Assembly: GCA_022795735.1 (NCBI GenBank)
Contig: JAAWHG010000002.1
Span: 1-64,000, forward strand
Reading direction: 5' to 3'
From: Oscillospiraceae bacterium
GTDB lineage: Bacteria > Bacillota > Clostridia > Oscillospirales > Oscillospiraceae
DNA: 64,000 nt
Part shown: positions 15,570 to 23,265 of the stretch, piece after piece
Layout of the letters: every line of letters starts with the position of its first letter
How positions within the stretch are numbered: the first letter of the stretch is position 1
Translations under genes and position numbers: made by a program
The notes under the pieces: model-generated
Told to the model about the DNA's origin: nothing
Databases searched by the model: none
What the model saw: only the letters and a program-made list of their open reading frames with translations

Positions 15570-16886
15570 TCATAATATGGATGTTTTATATTCCTGAGCT
15601 TTTTCAAGAAGTATTTTTCGCTCATTCTCAAGCCGCTCTTCTATAACCTCGTTCAGCAGCCATTCCAGTATTTCACCCACGCGCTTCCCCTCGGGAATCC
15701 CAAGCGCTATGATATCCCGGCCATTGACGACGAGATTCTTCAATGAAAAGCAATCATTCTCTGCAAGAATATCTTTCAGTAATTTGCGAATCTCTGAGAG
15801 TTCAGCCAATTTCTTGTCTTGCGTTCCCGGAGTGTGAGATTTTCGGTCCGCCTCAGAAACCCAAAGCAATTTCTCAAAAAGCTCAGGCCCGATTTTGTTG
15901 AGCCAACAACGGATTGACCTTTTGGTTGGAGCAATACCTGCATCATGATAACCGACAAGATGGACGACCTCAGATGCGGTTGCATTGTCGAATCTCAAAT
16001 CCCGCATTACTTTTTCAGCAATATTTTTACTGATTTCAGGATGTCCGTAGAAGTGGCCGCCCCGGTCATCTTCCGTATACGAATCAGGCTTACCAATATC
16101 ATGAAGTAGCAGAGCCATTTTAACAGAGATATCAGAGCCGTCATATGCGGCAACTGCGTGAGCGATATGGTCGTAAACTGTGAAGCAGTGATATGGATTG
16201 TTCTGCGCAAATCCGACGCAGGGATGGAGCTGGGGGATGATGAGGGAGAGGACATCACGGTAAGACATAAGGATCCTGAGTGCCGCTTTTCCGCAAAGCA
16301 GCTTGCAGAGTTCGTCGCGTATCCGTTCCACTGCAATATTCCGCAGGAGATCTTTGCATTCATGAATCGCACAGTTTGTGTCAAACTCAATGCTCAGATC
16401 GTAGACGGAAGCGAACCGCAGCGCCCGCATAATCCGCAGCCCATCCTCCCGAAACCTTTCCCGTGCTCTGCCCACACATTTCAGTATCCTTTTCTCTAAA
16501 CCTATTTGCCCGCCGAACGGGTCGAGGAAGGTATTTCCATCGTGGGCCATAGCATTGATCGTGAAGTCGCGACGGGCAAGGTCTTGTTCGATATCTTTTG
16601 AAAATACAACTTGATCTGGATGACGGCCATCAGAATAGTTTCCGTCAATTCGGAATGTTGTAACTTCATAGCCATGCCCGACAGTTACCGTGCCATGCTG
16701 TAATCCAGTCGGCTTTGCATTTTTGAAGATCCGCATGACCTCATCAGGGGTCGCGGAGGTGGCAATGTCCCAATCTGAGGGAGTTTTCCCAAGCAGGAAA
16801 TCCCGTACACATCCGCCGACAACATAGGCTTCAAACCCGCAGGAACGAAGTTTCTGCAAAATTTCTTCAACTTCTTTCGTGAGCAT
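15570..16886 (-). CDS. cca: CCA-adding tRNA nucleotidyltransferase with HD domain
   Basis: The enzyme adds or repairs the 3' CCA end of tRNAs. Its 438 residues begin with a class II nucleotidyltransferase head (VVGGCVRDFLLG, SDWDIATSA with the metal Asps, RRDFTINAMA). The body follows, and a C-terminal HD part holds LLHDIGKPDSY and GHPEIS, as in clostridial CCA enzymes of this length. It is 6 bp downstream of a second nucleotidyltransferase gene in the same operon. The tRNA-Thr at 21616 has no encoded CCA, so it needs this activity. As most Clostridia have one core cca gene, this may be an extra, mobile copy; the rest of the genome would have to be examined. Confidence 0.92.
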   Translation of the reverse strand: MLTKEVEEILQKLRSCGFEAYVVGGCVRDFLLGKTPSDWDIATSATPDEVMRIFKNAKPTGLQHGTVTVGHGYEVTTFRIDGNYSDGRHPDQVVFSKDIEQDLARRDFTINAMAHDGNTFLDPFGGQIGLEKRILKCVGRARERFREDGLRIMRALRFASVYDLSIEFDTNCAIHECKDLLRNIAVERIRDELCKLLCGKAALRILMSYRDVLSLIIPQLHPCVGFAQNNPYHCFTVYDHIAHAVAAYDGSDISVKMALLLHDIGKPDSYTEDDRGGHFYGHPEISKNIAEKVMRDLRFDNATASEVVHLVGYHDAGIAPTKRSIRCWLNKIGPELFEKLLWVSEADRKSHTPGTQDKKLAELSEIRKLLKDILAENDCFSLKNLVVNGRDIIALGIPEGKRVGEILEWLLNEVIEERLENERKILLEKAQEYKTSIL

Positions 16887-16892
16887 TGAGGA

Positions 16893-17903
16893 TTACTTCC
16901 TTTCCTGGATGGACATTCGATTGACTTCCATAACAAATTCTTCGACACGTTTCGTATCCGGACTTTCCGGCAAGGATGTGTTTTTCTTTGCATAGTCCAT
17001 CCTTTTTTCATATTCGCTGATCAAATCGAAAAATTCCGATCTGTATGTTCCATCCGCATTCATAAAAGCACCGTTTCGGATGCTCATCAGCAGCTCCTTG
17101 TCATCGCCTCGGTATGTAATGATGTCACCTTTTTCAAACAGGTCAATGACCGTTAGAAAGAGGCGAATAAGATGCATGGCGTGTTTGTTGAGATGCGCCT
17201 CATCCTTCTTATGATTCCTATGATTGAGCTTGTCATAAGTTCCAACGATATTCCCTAATTCATTCAGCAGAGAGTGGAAGGACCGAATGGGATAATGTTT
17301 GAGAGAAATATTGGTGAAGATCTCTTTTGTACGGTTCTCGTCTTCACTGTTGCCAAGAAACAGTTCAATACCCTGCGTCTTTTCCAATATCTCCAGCGAC
17401 CGGCGCATGGAGTTGAGAATATGTTCTTCCGTTTTCTCCTGAGGAAGCCGGTCATGCGCAAGCGCATTCTCCAGACGGCGAAGCTGCTGCGTTGCATATC
17501 CGCCAAAAGATCTGGCGGCTCTTTGAGAGAGGAACATTTTTCGGTTTTCGAGCATCTGTCTGCCAATGGCAGTGACCATGACGTAATGTTCCGTCTTACA
17601 GCCCAAAAGTTCTATGGTATTGGGATTGCAGTTGAGAAGGAGGGGGATAAGTTTGTTAAAACTGTAAATGGTCGTATCTGTGGCTGTGTCGATCTTCTGT
17701 TCAAAATTTGTCATGCCCAGAAGATCGGAAGGGGAGTTCAGCGCACAGCCGCGAATATCCACATCAGACGTAGCGACGTTTGTTCCGTAAGCATGACTGC
17801 CGCCCAGGGTCAGGAAAATGATCCGGCCTTTCAGATGTTCGTCTTCACGAAGAAAATCGTATTCCGGACGCATGAGAAGTTGAGTTAACTCGTGATTTGT
17901 CAT
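16893..17903 (-). CDS. YcgL/COG3541-like predicted nucleotidyltransferase
   Basis: The protein has 336 residues. Near residue 35 it has GGSHAYGTNVATSDVDIRG, the GS..YGT....SDxDxxG active-site pattern of the polymerase-beta-like fold. A helical body with IELLGCKTEHY, HLNKHAMHLIRLF and YEKRMDYAKK follows, as in the COG3541 group, found in bacteria and in large phages. Substrate and role are not established. Its operon with a CCA-adding enzyme suggests RNA end repair or modification. The start at 17903 has AAAGGAGA 8 nt upstream; 23 further codons in frame upstream lack a ribosome site. Confidence 0.8.
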   Translation of the reverse strand: MTNHELTQLLMRPEYDFLREDEHLKGRIIFLTLGGSHAYGTNVATSDVDIRGCALNSPSDLLGMTNFEQKIDTATDTTIYSFNKLIPLLLNCNPNTIELLGCKTEHYVMVTAIGRQMLENRKMFLSQRAARSFGGYATQQLRRLENALAHDRLPQEKTEEHILNSMRRSLEILEKTQGIELFLGNSEDENRTKEIFTNISLKHYPIRSFHSLLNELGNIVGTYDKLNHRNHKKDEAHLNKHAMHLIRLFLTVIDLFEKGDIITYRGDDKELLMSIRNGAFMNADGTYRSEFFDLISEYEKRMDYAKKNTSLPESPDTKRVEEFVMEVNRMSIQERK

Positions 17904-17943
17904 CGTTGGTTCTCCTTTCAAAACAACAAAAATGCGTTTTGAA

Positions 17944-17972
17944 AATATACGGAAAACACCTTTTTTTATCAA
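17944..17972 (-). promoter_or_regulatory. Predicted promoter of the nucleotidyltransferase-cca operon
   Basis: On the minus strand, TTGATA, a 17-bp spacer and TATATT lie 40 bp before the start codon. Confidence 0.6.
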
Positions 17973-17994
17973 AATACAAGAACATTTTTCATAT

Positions 17995-18006
17995 TGCCTT
18001 TGCGGG
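17995..18006 (-). repeat. Dispersed repeat, copy 5 (tail only)
   Basis: CCCGCAAAGGCA on the minus strand without a preceding hairpin, just upstream of the predicted promoter at 17944-17972. Confidence 0.45.
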
Positions 18007-18072
18007 TTGGTGTTGAAGAGCTGGATGAGTGAGATGGTGGGAGATGGTGCGAGGAGGGGGAAGAAAAAATAT

Positions 18073-18101
18073 TTGACAGACTCAAAAAAGTATGATAAGG
18101 T
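18073..18101 (+). promoter_or_regulatory. Possible promoter of the 18302 gene
   Basis: A consensus TTGACA with a 17-bp spacer to a poor TAAGGT, 200 bp before the coding start, implying a leader RNA. Confidence 0.4.
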
Positions 18102-18153
18102 ATTGATGTAAAAGTCAAAAAATACTGTATCATATATATGACCTCCAACTACG

Positions 18154-18192
18154 AGGCAGGCAGGATCTCTTTATGGGGCCGGTCTGCCTTTT
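18154..18192 (+). terminator. Possible leader terminator/attenuator
   Basis: AGGCAGGC pairs with GGTCTGCCT (one G-U) and is followed by TTTCTGTT. It lies between the possible promoter at 18073 and the gene at 18302, so it could attenuate or simply end a short RNA. No known riboswitch was recognised. Confidence 0.4.
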
Positions 18193-18301
18193 CTGTTATA
18201 TCTGGTTTTTGATTTTCGTATATTAGGCAAAACCTCAAAAAGATATTTGGAAAAGACGGCGCATTTAATAGAATGCAATTTTATGAAAAGGAGAGGGTTT
18301 A

Positions 18302-18856
18302 ATGACATACCGTCATTTCAAAGATATTACTTCCGCTGAGAACTGCCTGGCCGGTACTGAGGCGTATCCCATCTTCCAAAAACTTCTTACGACAAAAGAA
18401 AAGCAGGTTGTACATTCCACCATTATCGAGCCAATGTATGAAGATGAGACGCAGTTTGAAGAACTCTACCGCCTCGTGCTCCTCCAGCTCCTCCCTGACA
18501 ACAGCGTGCGGTATTACAGGGGCGATGACTTTACGGTCGTTGAAATTGACCAGCATGTCCATACCTCATATGCGTCTCTTGTCAGGTCGTGGCTGGGTGG
18601 GCCGATTCCTTCCAGAACGCTGGAAGCTCTGCTGAACAATCCAAAGGACGATCTTGATTATTTCTCCGAACTGTTTCATCTGCTTCTTTTGGACACGAAG
18701 AAAAGGATGTTCCGGTCGATGGATAACACCCCATTTACCTTTGGAGCGTATCATTTTGACGGCGATCATGTTGCCGATATTACGATTCAAAGATCTCAAA
18801 ACGGAAAAGCTGAATTTCATGTGCTTTTTCATTTTAAGGAATTGTTTGAAATGTAG
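18302..18856 (+). CDS. Uncharacterised 184-residue cytoplasmic protein
   Basis: The gene is well supported: AAGGAGAGG before ATG, its own terminator, and a balanced soluble composition without signal peptide or membrane helix. Blocks include YFSELFHLLLLDTKKRMF and a C-terminal stretch FTFGAYHFDGDHVADITIQR that reads as strands. No family was recognised. It converges on another unrecognised gene (18898-19407), with a bidirectional terminator between them. Confidence 0.65.
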   Translation: MTYRHFKDITSAENCLAGTEAYPIFQKLLTTKEKQVVHSTIIEPMYEDETQFEELYRLVLLQLLPDNSVRYYRGDDFTVVEIDQHVHTSYASLVRSWLGGPIPSRTLEALLNNPKDDLDYFSELFHLLLLDTKKRMFRSMDNTPFTFGAYHFDGDHVADITIQRSQNGKAEFHVLFHFKELFEM

Positions 18857-18858
18857 AA

Positions 18859-18891
18859 CAAAACCACCGCCCGGTCGGAGCGGTGGTTTTG
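18859..18891. terminator. Bidirectional intrinsic terminator
   Basis: AAAACCACCGC pairs with GCGGTGGTTTT between convergent genes. A-rich and T-rich flanks serve both strands. Confidence 0.8.
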
Positions 18892-18897
18892 CTGTTT

Positions 18898-19407
18898 TCA
18901 GAAATTAAGAAAATTGCCGGCCTTGTCAAAATGCATGACCATAGTGCCGTCCTTGAAAAACATATGATCCTTCTTTTGAAGCAGGGTTCGGATGTAAAGG
19001 TGCTGTTCCCCAATTTGGATTATCGGGACGAACTCCATCCCATCACGCACCAAAGCGGCGGCATTGAACTCGCCTTCCTGTCTTACCTCCTTATGATCGC
19101 TGTCCCAATAGATAAGACATGCCTCTTTCAGTTTGTCCAGGATTGTTGTATCTTGAACAAGAGCCGTTACCATCGCAAGAATCGCCGTTTCGGACGAAGC
19201 ACAATTGCGCTCATACATACGGCGTCCACCATGGATGCTTATTACTGCATAATGCAGCGGATAGGCGTCCTCTGTATCTTGGAACTTCATGCCCATGAAG
19301 CCTTCGTTCGCATTGACAAAAGCCTCGATCCTTGCGCAGAGCTTTGATGCCGGTAACGAAGCCTCCCATTGCAGCAGAGCTGTTGCCGGATGCGTATTCC
19401 TTCCCAT
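18898..19407 (-). CDS. Uncharacterised 169-residue protein
   Basis: The ribosome site (AAAGGAGA) lies 8 nt before ATG. The product is soluble and mixed alpha/beta, with blocks such as ILAMVTALVQDTTILDKLKE and a C-terminal sheet-like part (FFKDGTMVMHFDKAGN). It resembles accessory proteins of mobile elements in size and composition, but no family is recognised. It is probably independent of the SleB-like gene upstream, which has its own terminator. Confidence 0.65.
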   Translation of the reverse strand: MGRNTHPATALLQWEASLPASKLCARIEAFVNANEGFMGMKFQDTEDAYPLHYAVISIHGGRRMYERNCASSETAILAMVTALVQDTTILDKLKEACLIYWDSDHKEVRQEGEFNAAALVRDGMEFVPIIQIGEQHLYIRTLLQKKDHMFFKDGTMVMHFDKAGNFLNF

Positions 19408-19529
19408 TATATTCGTCTCCTTTTATTATTAAATTAATAGGCCGCTTAAAATGGATCCTTTTTTGCACATCCTTTCCCTTGAAACTGCTTGAATATATGG
19501 AATGGAAAACCAGGTATCAGGCTGTCTCA

Positions 19530-19565
19530 CAAAAAACTCCCTCATCCTGAAGTGGATGGGGGAGT
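19530..19565 (-). terminator. Intrinsic terminator of the SleB-like gene
   Basis: On the minus strand ACTCCCCCATCC pairs with GGATGAGGGAGT and is followed by TTTTTTG. Confidence 0.75.
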
Positions 19566-19580
19566 ATAAGGGCGGGGGAC

Positions 19581-20450
19581 TTAAGCTTCAACTGAAACGA
19601 TTCCGTTTGCGATGTCCTCCTGATGAAACACCTCAGCCAGAGCAATAAGTTCAGCTTCTGTTCCTGCCGGATTTCCATATCTGTCGGCGGCGGAGAGTTC
19701 ATCGTTGTAGCAGTAATAGTTGTTGTAGAAACAATGACCAAACTGCTTGTTGTCAACCTTCATAAATGTTCCACCTGTCCCTTGCCGGAAAGCGGCTTGA
19801 AAGATAATATTCGCAGGGATAGGAAACCTGCCGGACAGGACCTGTTTTGCGCTTTCAATCGCCTCGGCGCTGGGGACCCGGTTTTTGATCATATACGGCC
19901 AGCAGGCATAGTGTCTCGGGGCGATGATCGCGTCGATCAAAGAATGAATCTCGGGGAACTCGTCTGAGTAGACATGATTGAGAACCACAGAACCTGCCAT
20001 CAACTGATCCAGCTTATTGGGTCCCGCCTCCGAATAGATGAGCTTAGCCAGCAGCATAATGGTATCATCCTGACTCGTTGTCAGTCCCATGGAATCCAAA
20101 GCGGATTGACCTTTACTGGACACAGACGTGTGTGCCATCAAGTCCTTATATCCTTCCTCCAGGGGATCTGGCTGCTCTTCGGCCAAGGTTGCAGCTTCCG
20201 GTTCTGCCTCCATGACCGAATATCCTGTTTTTGCAGGAGCAGCCAGCTTTATGGCTTCATTAATCTGTTCCTCAGTACGATAGGAGGCTATCCTTTGCGT
20301 ATGTACCGCGCCGGCCGGCGGGATGGTGTATGAGAGGTCTTTGGGCGGGTTGGCGTGCCAGATGAGCGCCGCTATGAGCAGGGCAGCCGCGATGGGCATT
20401 AACCCATCAAAAATCAGGCCGGAGAAGAAGCGCTTGACAGAACAATTCAT
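19581..20450 (-). CDS. Membrane-anchored SleB-like cell wall hydrolase
   Basis: The protein has 289 residues. An N-terminal membrane helix (about 12-31) is followed by a polar, Glu/Pro-rich linker (about 75-100). A C-terminal Hydrolase_2/SleB-type domain starts near residue 125. LAKLIYSEAG places the expected catalytic Glu at 141, and the family blocks VVLNHVYSDEFP and HCFYNNYYCYND follow. SleB-type enzymes cleave glycan strands, in spores or vegetative wall. The extra Cys pairs (Cys in HYACWP and HCFYNNYYC) suggest disulphides or metal. No sporulation partner (YpeB) is adjacent, so a vegetative or phage-like lytic role is equally possible. The ribosome site is AAAGGA, 10 nt before ATG. Confidence 0.82.
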   Translation of the reverse strand: MNCSVKRFFSGLIFDGLMPIAAALLIAALIWHANPPKDLSYTIPPAGAVHTQRIASYRTEEQINEAIKLAAPAKTGYSVMEAEPEAATLAEEQPDPLEEGYKDLMAHTSVSSKGQSALDSMGLTTSQDDTIMLLAKLIYSEAGPNKLDQLMAGSVVLNHVYSDEFPEIHSLIDAIIAPRHYACWPYMIKNRVPSAEAIESAKQVLSGRFPIPANIIFQAAFRQGTGGTFMKVDNKQFGHCFYNNYYCYNDELSAADRYGNPAGTEAELIALAEVFHQEDIANGIVSVEA

Positions 20451-21090
20451 CGTAACAAATCCTTTCTTCTATTAATTCGATTTACCATTGAATGGCAAGT
20501 TCCCTTTTTTAAATTGACTCCTTTCTTATTTTTTAGCATTTTAATGACTGCTGATTGAATTTACGGAATAGGGTTTGCATTATTAATTCATGAAAGGGAA
20601 GCGTATAGATGATACTGAAAGGATTTGAAAATATCAAAATGTTACCAAAATGATTGCAGTTGTAATTTGTGAATGCTAATTCATGCAAAAAATCCCGCAG
20701 GAACTTTCACATTGAAAATATCCTGTGGGATGTAGCGCCTTGTACAGTCTCTAATGGAAGAGTTAAGCTAAAAGAGTTAAAGCCGTTGCAACACAAGGGT
20801 TAGAGCAACTTCTTGTGCGTGAATTTAACGGATTCAGGTCTCTATCAGCAGACAAAAAAAGACCAGGATCTGGCTTGATCCAGATCCCGGCAGCCAAAAG
20901 GGCTGTTCTGCGGCAGAAACCGTGCCTGACGCCGCAGCAGGCTTTTATGATTGACAACCAGTTTTTCAAAATTTCAAATTGCCCAACTTCCCTATGGGCA
21001 ATAAAAGCATAACGAAAGACTCAAAAACTTATAAAAGACCGTTTTCCAAAAACATTTGGTCATTGAAGTGTCGATCAACGGAAAGGAAAA
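20451..21090. other. 640-bp stretch without a recognised gene
   Basis: It contains a hairpin ATCCCGCAGG/CCTGTGGGAT (20696-20732), a second stem GATCTGG/CCAGATC (20873-20887) and a third TTGCCC/GGGCAA (20978-21002). Several open frames cross it but none has a ribosome site or family signature. The several terminator-like stems suggest decayed gene ends or an integration scar; no integrase or clear direct repeats were found. Confidence 0.4.
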
Positions 21091-21585
21091 TTAAATGTCT
21101 ACATCGAATTCAATTGTCAGATTGGCGATGTTGATCGCCTGCTGAAGTTTCATCAAATCTTCGCAAAGCTCATCGTACCGCGCCTGCACCTCGTCGATGC
21201 CGAAGTTGCGATGGGTGATATCGGGTTCCTTACTCCCATACTCGCGGCTTCGGGCCACCTCCGGGATCTGACACATTTCCGCAAGACGCTTCTTGTCGTT
21301 ATGCATGATGGACATTTGACACAGCGCCTGATCGATGGTGATGCCATAGCTCTCCAGCACGGTACTGGTGTTAAATTTGTTGATGGCGTGCTTCAGCCCC
21401 GCAATCTTCCCGCGCACCTCCCGCAGTTTGGCTTCGGTTTCCTGGAAACTGTATGCCAGAACAGTGGGCTTTTCGCTGGGGGCGTGGGAGTAGGTGCGGG
21501 CGGTGGATTCGTAATTAAGGATACTTTTTTCTTCTTCAACGAGTTTCTTGCACAGTTTATTCGCATAATCTGAGTTCATCTTCAT
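21091..21585 (-). CDS. DIP1984-like (septicolysin-related) protein
   Basis: This 164-residue helical protein matches the DIP1984 pattern. It has an N-terminal helix with LREVRGKIAGLKHAINKFNTST, then YGITIDQALCQMSIMHNDKK, an ITHRNFGIDEVQARYDEL segment and a final LQQAINIANLTIEF. The molecular function of the family is unknown. The start at 21585 follows AGGAGG by 8 nt; nine more in-frame codons upstream have no ribosome site. It lies 30 bp downstream of the tRNA-Thr gene on the same strand and may be cotranscribed with it. Confidence 0.75.
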   Translation of the reverse strand: MKMNSDYANKLCKKLVEEEKSILNYESTARTYSHAPSEKPTVLAYSFQETEAKLREVRGKIAGLKHAINKFNTSTVLESYGITIDQALCQMSIMHNDKKRLAEMCQIPEVARSREYGSKEPDITHRNFGIDEVQARYDELCEDLMKLQQAINIANLTIEFDVDI

Positions 21586-21615
21586 AATCTTACCTCCTGA
21601 CTGAAATTTCATGGA

Positions 21616-21687
21616 ACTTCCGACAGGAATTGAACCTGCAACCTACTGATTACAAATCAGTTGCTCTGCCAATTGAGCTACGGAAGC
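21616..21687 (-). tRNA. tRNA-Thr (anticodon UGU)
   Basis: On the minus strand a 72-nt cloverleaf reads: acceptor GCTTCCG/CGGAAGT (first pair G-U), D arm GCTC/GAGC, anticodon stem ACTGA/TCAGT with loop TTTGTAA, T arm GCAGG/CCTGT with loop TTCAATT. The CCA end is not encoded. It is isolated from other tRNA genes, unlike most core clostridial tRNAs. Confidence 0.93.
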
Positions 21688-21860
21688 GGACTGACCCCAG
21701 CATAACCGCTGGTCGAATGGAACAATATGATTATACAGGAAAGGAGGAGAATGCAACAAAAGAAAATGCAAAATTTTTAACTAAAAATCTTTTAATTTTT
21801 TGTGTAAATTGCCAATTTCAACCGCACAACCTCCAAAGCTCACCCTTTTCCATCCCCACG

Positions 21861-21888
21861 GAGTCGCAAAGCGACTCCTGCAAAGGCA
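21861..21888 (+). repeat. Dispersed 28-bp repeat, copy 6
   Basis: The hairpin GAGTCGC/GCGACTC is followed by CTGCAAAGGCA (one change in the tail). It abuts the 3' end of the DUF488 gene and is the last copy seen; none was found to the right of 22 kb. Confidence 0.7.
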
Positions 21889-21894
21889 AATAAA

Positions 21895-22482
21895 CTAACT
21901 CTTTGTTATTTTCACACCAATTTCTTTTCCTGCCAAGAGATAGGCATCATTTATAGTGACAGAATTCTCCAGAAAACTGATTTGATTCCCCATTGGAAAA
22001 TATTTGTCCATCAATCTTACTTCAAATTCTTTTTGGGTTTCAATTCCATTTTTGAGAATATGGATAACCTCACACCCATTCCTTGCAAATTCCATTGCAA
22101 TAAGGATTCCTCTATGGCAGGTTATTGGATCAGCCTCTGCGCACATCAGACAGAACCGATACCCCATTTCCATCCCTTTCAACACCCGATCAATCCCGGA
22201 ACGAAACTCCGAGCTTTGAGCAGTTTTCTGAAAATCTACAATGCCATCTGTGTATTCATCCAGACCATCTCTTCTTGCACCAAACTCTCTGGCATAATTT
22301 TTATATATGATTTTTTCCTGATGCAGCCGATGCTTGAGTGGAGTAAGGGAGTAGTCTGGGAAGTGGGCGGAGTAGGGGACAGAGCGAACGTCAATCAGGA
22401 CTGAAATTTCATAATCGTGCAGGATGCGAATGAGGGAGGGGAGGGGGAAGGGAGAGTAGCCGATGGTAAAAATCTTGTTCAA
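21895..22482 (-). CDS. DUF488-family protein
   Basis: This is a DUF488 protein of 195 residues. It has the opening FTIGYSPFPL, the IDVRSVPYSAHFPDY block with the family's DVR..P.S pattern, YAREFGARR, and the Cys/His block CLMCAEADPITCHRG, which suggests metal binding. The biochemical role of the family is unknown. A TTG start at 22482 is chosen because AAGGAG lies 8 nt upstream; a GTG three codons earlier directly abuts that site. It is the last gene before a 780-bp gene-free stretch. Confidence 0.82.
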   Translation of the reverse strand: MNKIFTIGYSPFPLPSLIRILHDYEISVLIDVRSVPYSAHFPDYSLTPLKHRLHQEKIIYKNYAREFGARRDGLDEYTDGIVDFQKTAQSSEFRSGIDRVLKGMEMGYRFCLMCAEADPITCHRGILIAMEFARNGCEVIHILKNGIETQKEFEVRLMDKYFPMGNQISFLENSVTINDAYLLAGKEIGVKITKS

Positions 22483-23137
22483 TTGCTTCACTCCTTCCGA
22501 TATATAGTCTATTCGACAAATTAAAATTTATCAAGTATCACTGGACATAGAGCGAAAGTTTCTGTTGTAAAAAGAATCTGTGTCTCCTATGAATTTTTTT
22601 CCCGTGGAAGCGAGAAAGAGCTGGTGTAACAAATGTACAGTTGCCCACATTGGGACAAATTGGACGTTTCTGTAGACTTTGGATACGTATATCTGATTTC
22701 ATCAAATTTTACTTCTTTTTATCATAAAAGTACGGTAGCAGAATTGTAGTATCAAACCGATAGGCTCTTGACATTTCCTGCATAACTCACTATAATCAGT
22801 GTAACTGAAAAACATTTAATGCCATCGTCTTCTTTGAAGGGAGCATGGTAAGTAATCCCTTTTTACTTTGTACAAATTGTAGCATAAACCCCCTCCCTCT
22901 GTTTGCATACAATCTGTTAAAAGACCAGTGTACGTTACCCCAAATTTTACCCCATTTACATTGAACACGATGAAATATGATGGAAATACAATGCATGAAA
23001 AAGTTCTGTTTTCTATGGTTTTCAGTGAATTTTAGTGTATGATAAAGCATGTTGTAGTATAATTAACTTAATTCCCGACGATGAAGCCGCTGGGTGAACC
23101 ATCCCCGACAGTGAAATAGCGGGGAACATCCGTTTTT
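22483..23137. other. Gene-poor boundary region
   Basis: No credible coding sequence. It holds a consensus promoter (22768-22796) with no gene behind it and a small CCCCG/CGGGG hairpin (23104-23124). It separates the accessory block from the sugar-acid island and may be an element junction, but no att repeats were identified. Confidence 0.4.
22768..22796 (+). promoter_or_regulatory. Consensus sigma-A promoter without an evident gene
   Basis: TTGACA, a 17-bp spacer and TATAAT: a full consensus. The next 340 bp contain only a 39-codon frame at 22845 with no usable ribosome site. Confidence 0.6.
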
Positions 23138-23255
23138 AAAGTACAGTTTTCTATCAAAGCTTTCTTTCTTATGTTTGGTTATTCTGTCACGAAAACGCTG
23201 ACGGAGTTAAGATAGCCAAGCATAAGCGAGAAGCTATTGAAGAAAACTGTACTTT
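23138..23255. repeat. 118-bp long inverted repeat / hairpin (MITE-like or structured RNA)
   Basis: Perfect 15-bp ends (AAAGTACAGTTTTCT at 23138, its complement at 23241) enclose further nested pairing: AGCTT/AAGCT, CTTATGTTTGGTTAT with ATAGCCAAGCATAAG (G-U tolerant), and GTCACG/CGCTGAC around an AAAA loop. The right end runs into TTTTTT. It sits 10 bp beyond the stop of the convergently placed gene at 23266. Confidence 0.75.
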
Positions 23256-23265
23256 TTTGGTATCC

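Noticed and set aside
18073..18300. Riboswitch upstream of the 18302 gene
   Set aside because: A leader and terminator-like stem exist, but no known aptamer signature was recognised.
20763..21012. Integration site or integrase remnant
   Set aside because: The stretch has several stems and looks like decayed gene ends, but no direct repeat, tRNA end or recombinase motif could be shown.
1..22500. Intact prophage
   Set aside because: No capsid, portal, terminase, tail or integrase gene was recognised.
22845..22964. 39-codon frame behind the consensus promoter
   Set aside because: The SD-like GGGAG abuts the ATG, and the product has no sensible composition. The promoter is reported without it.
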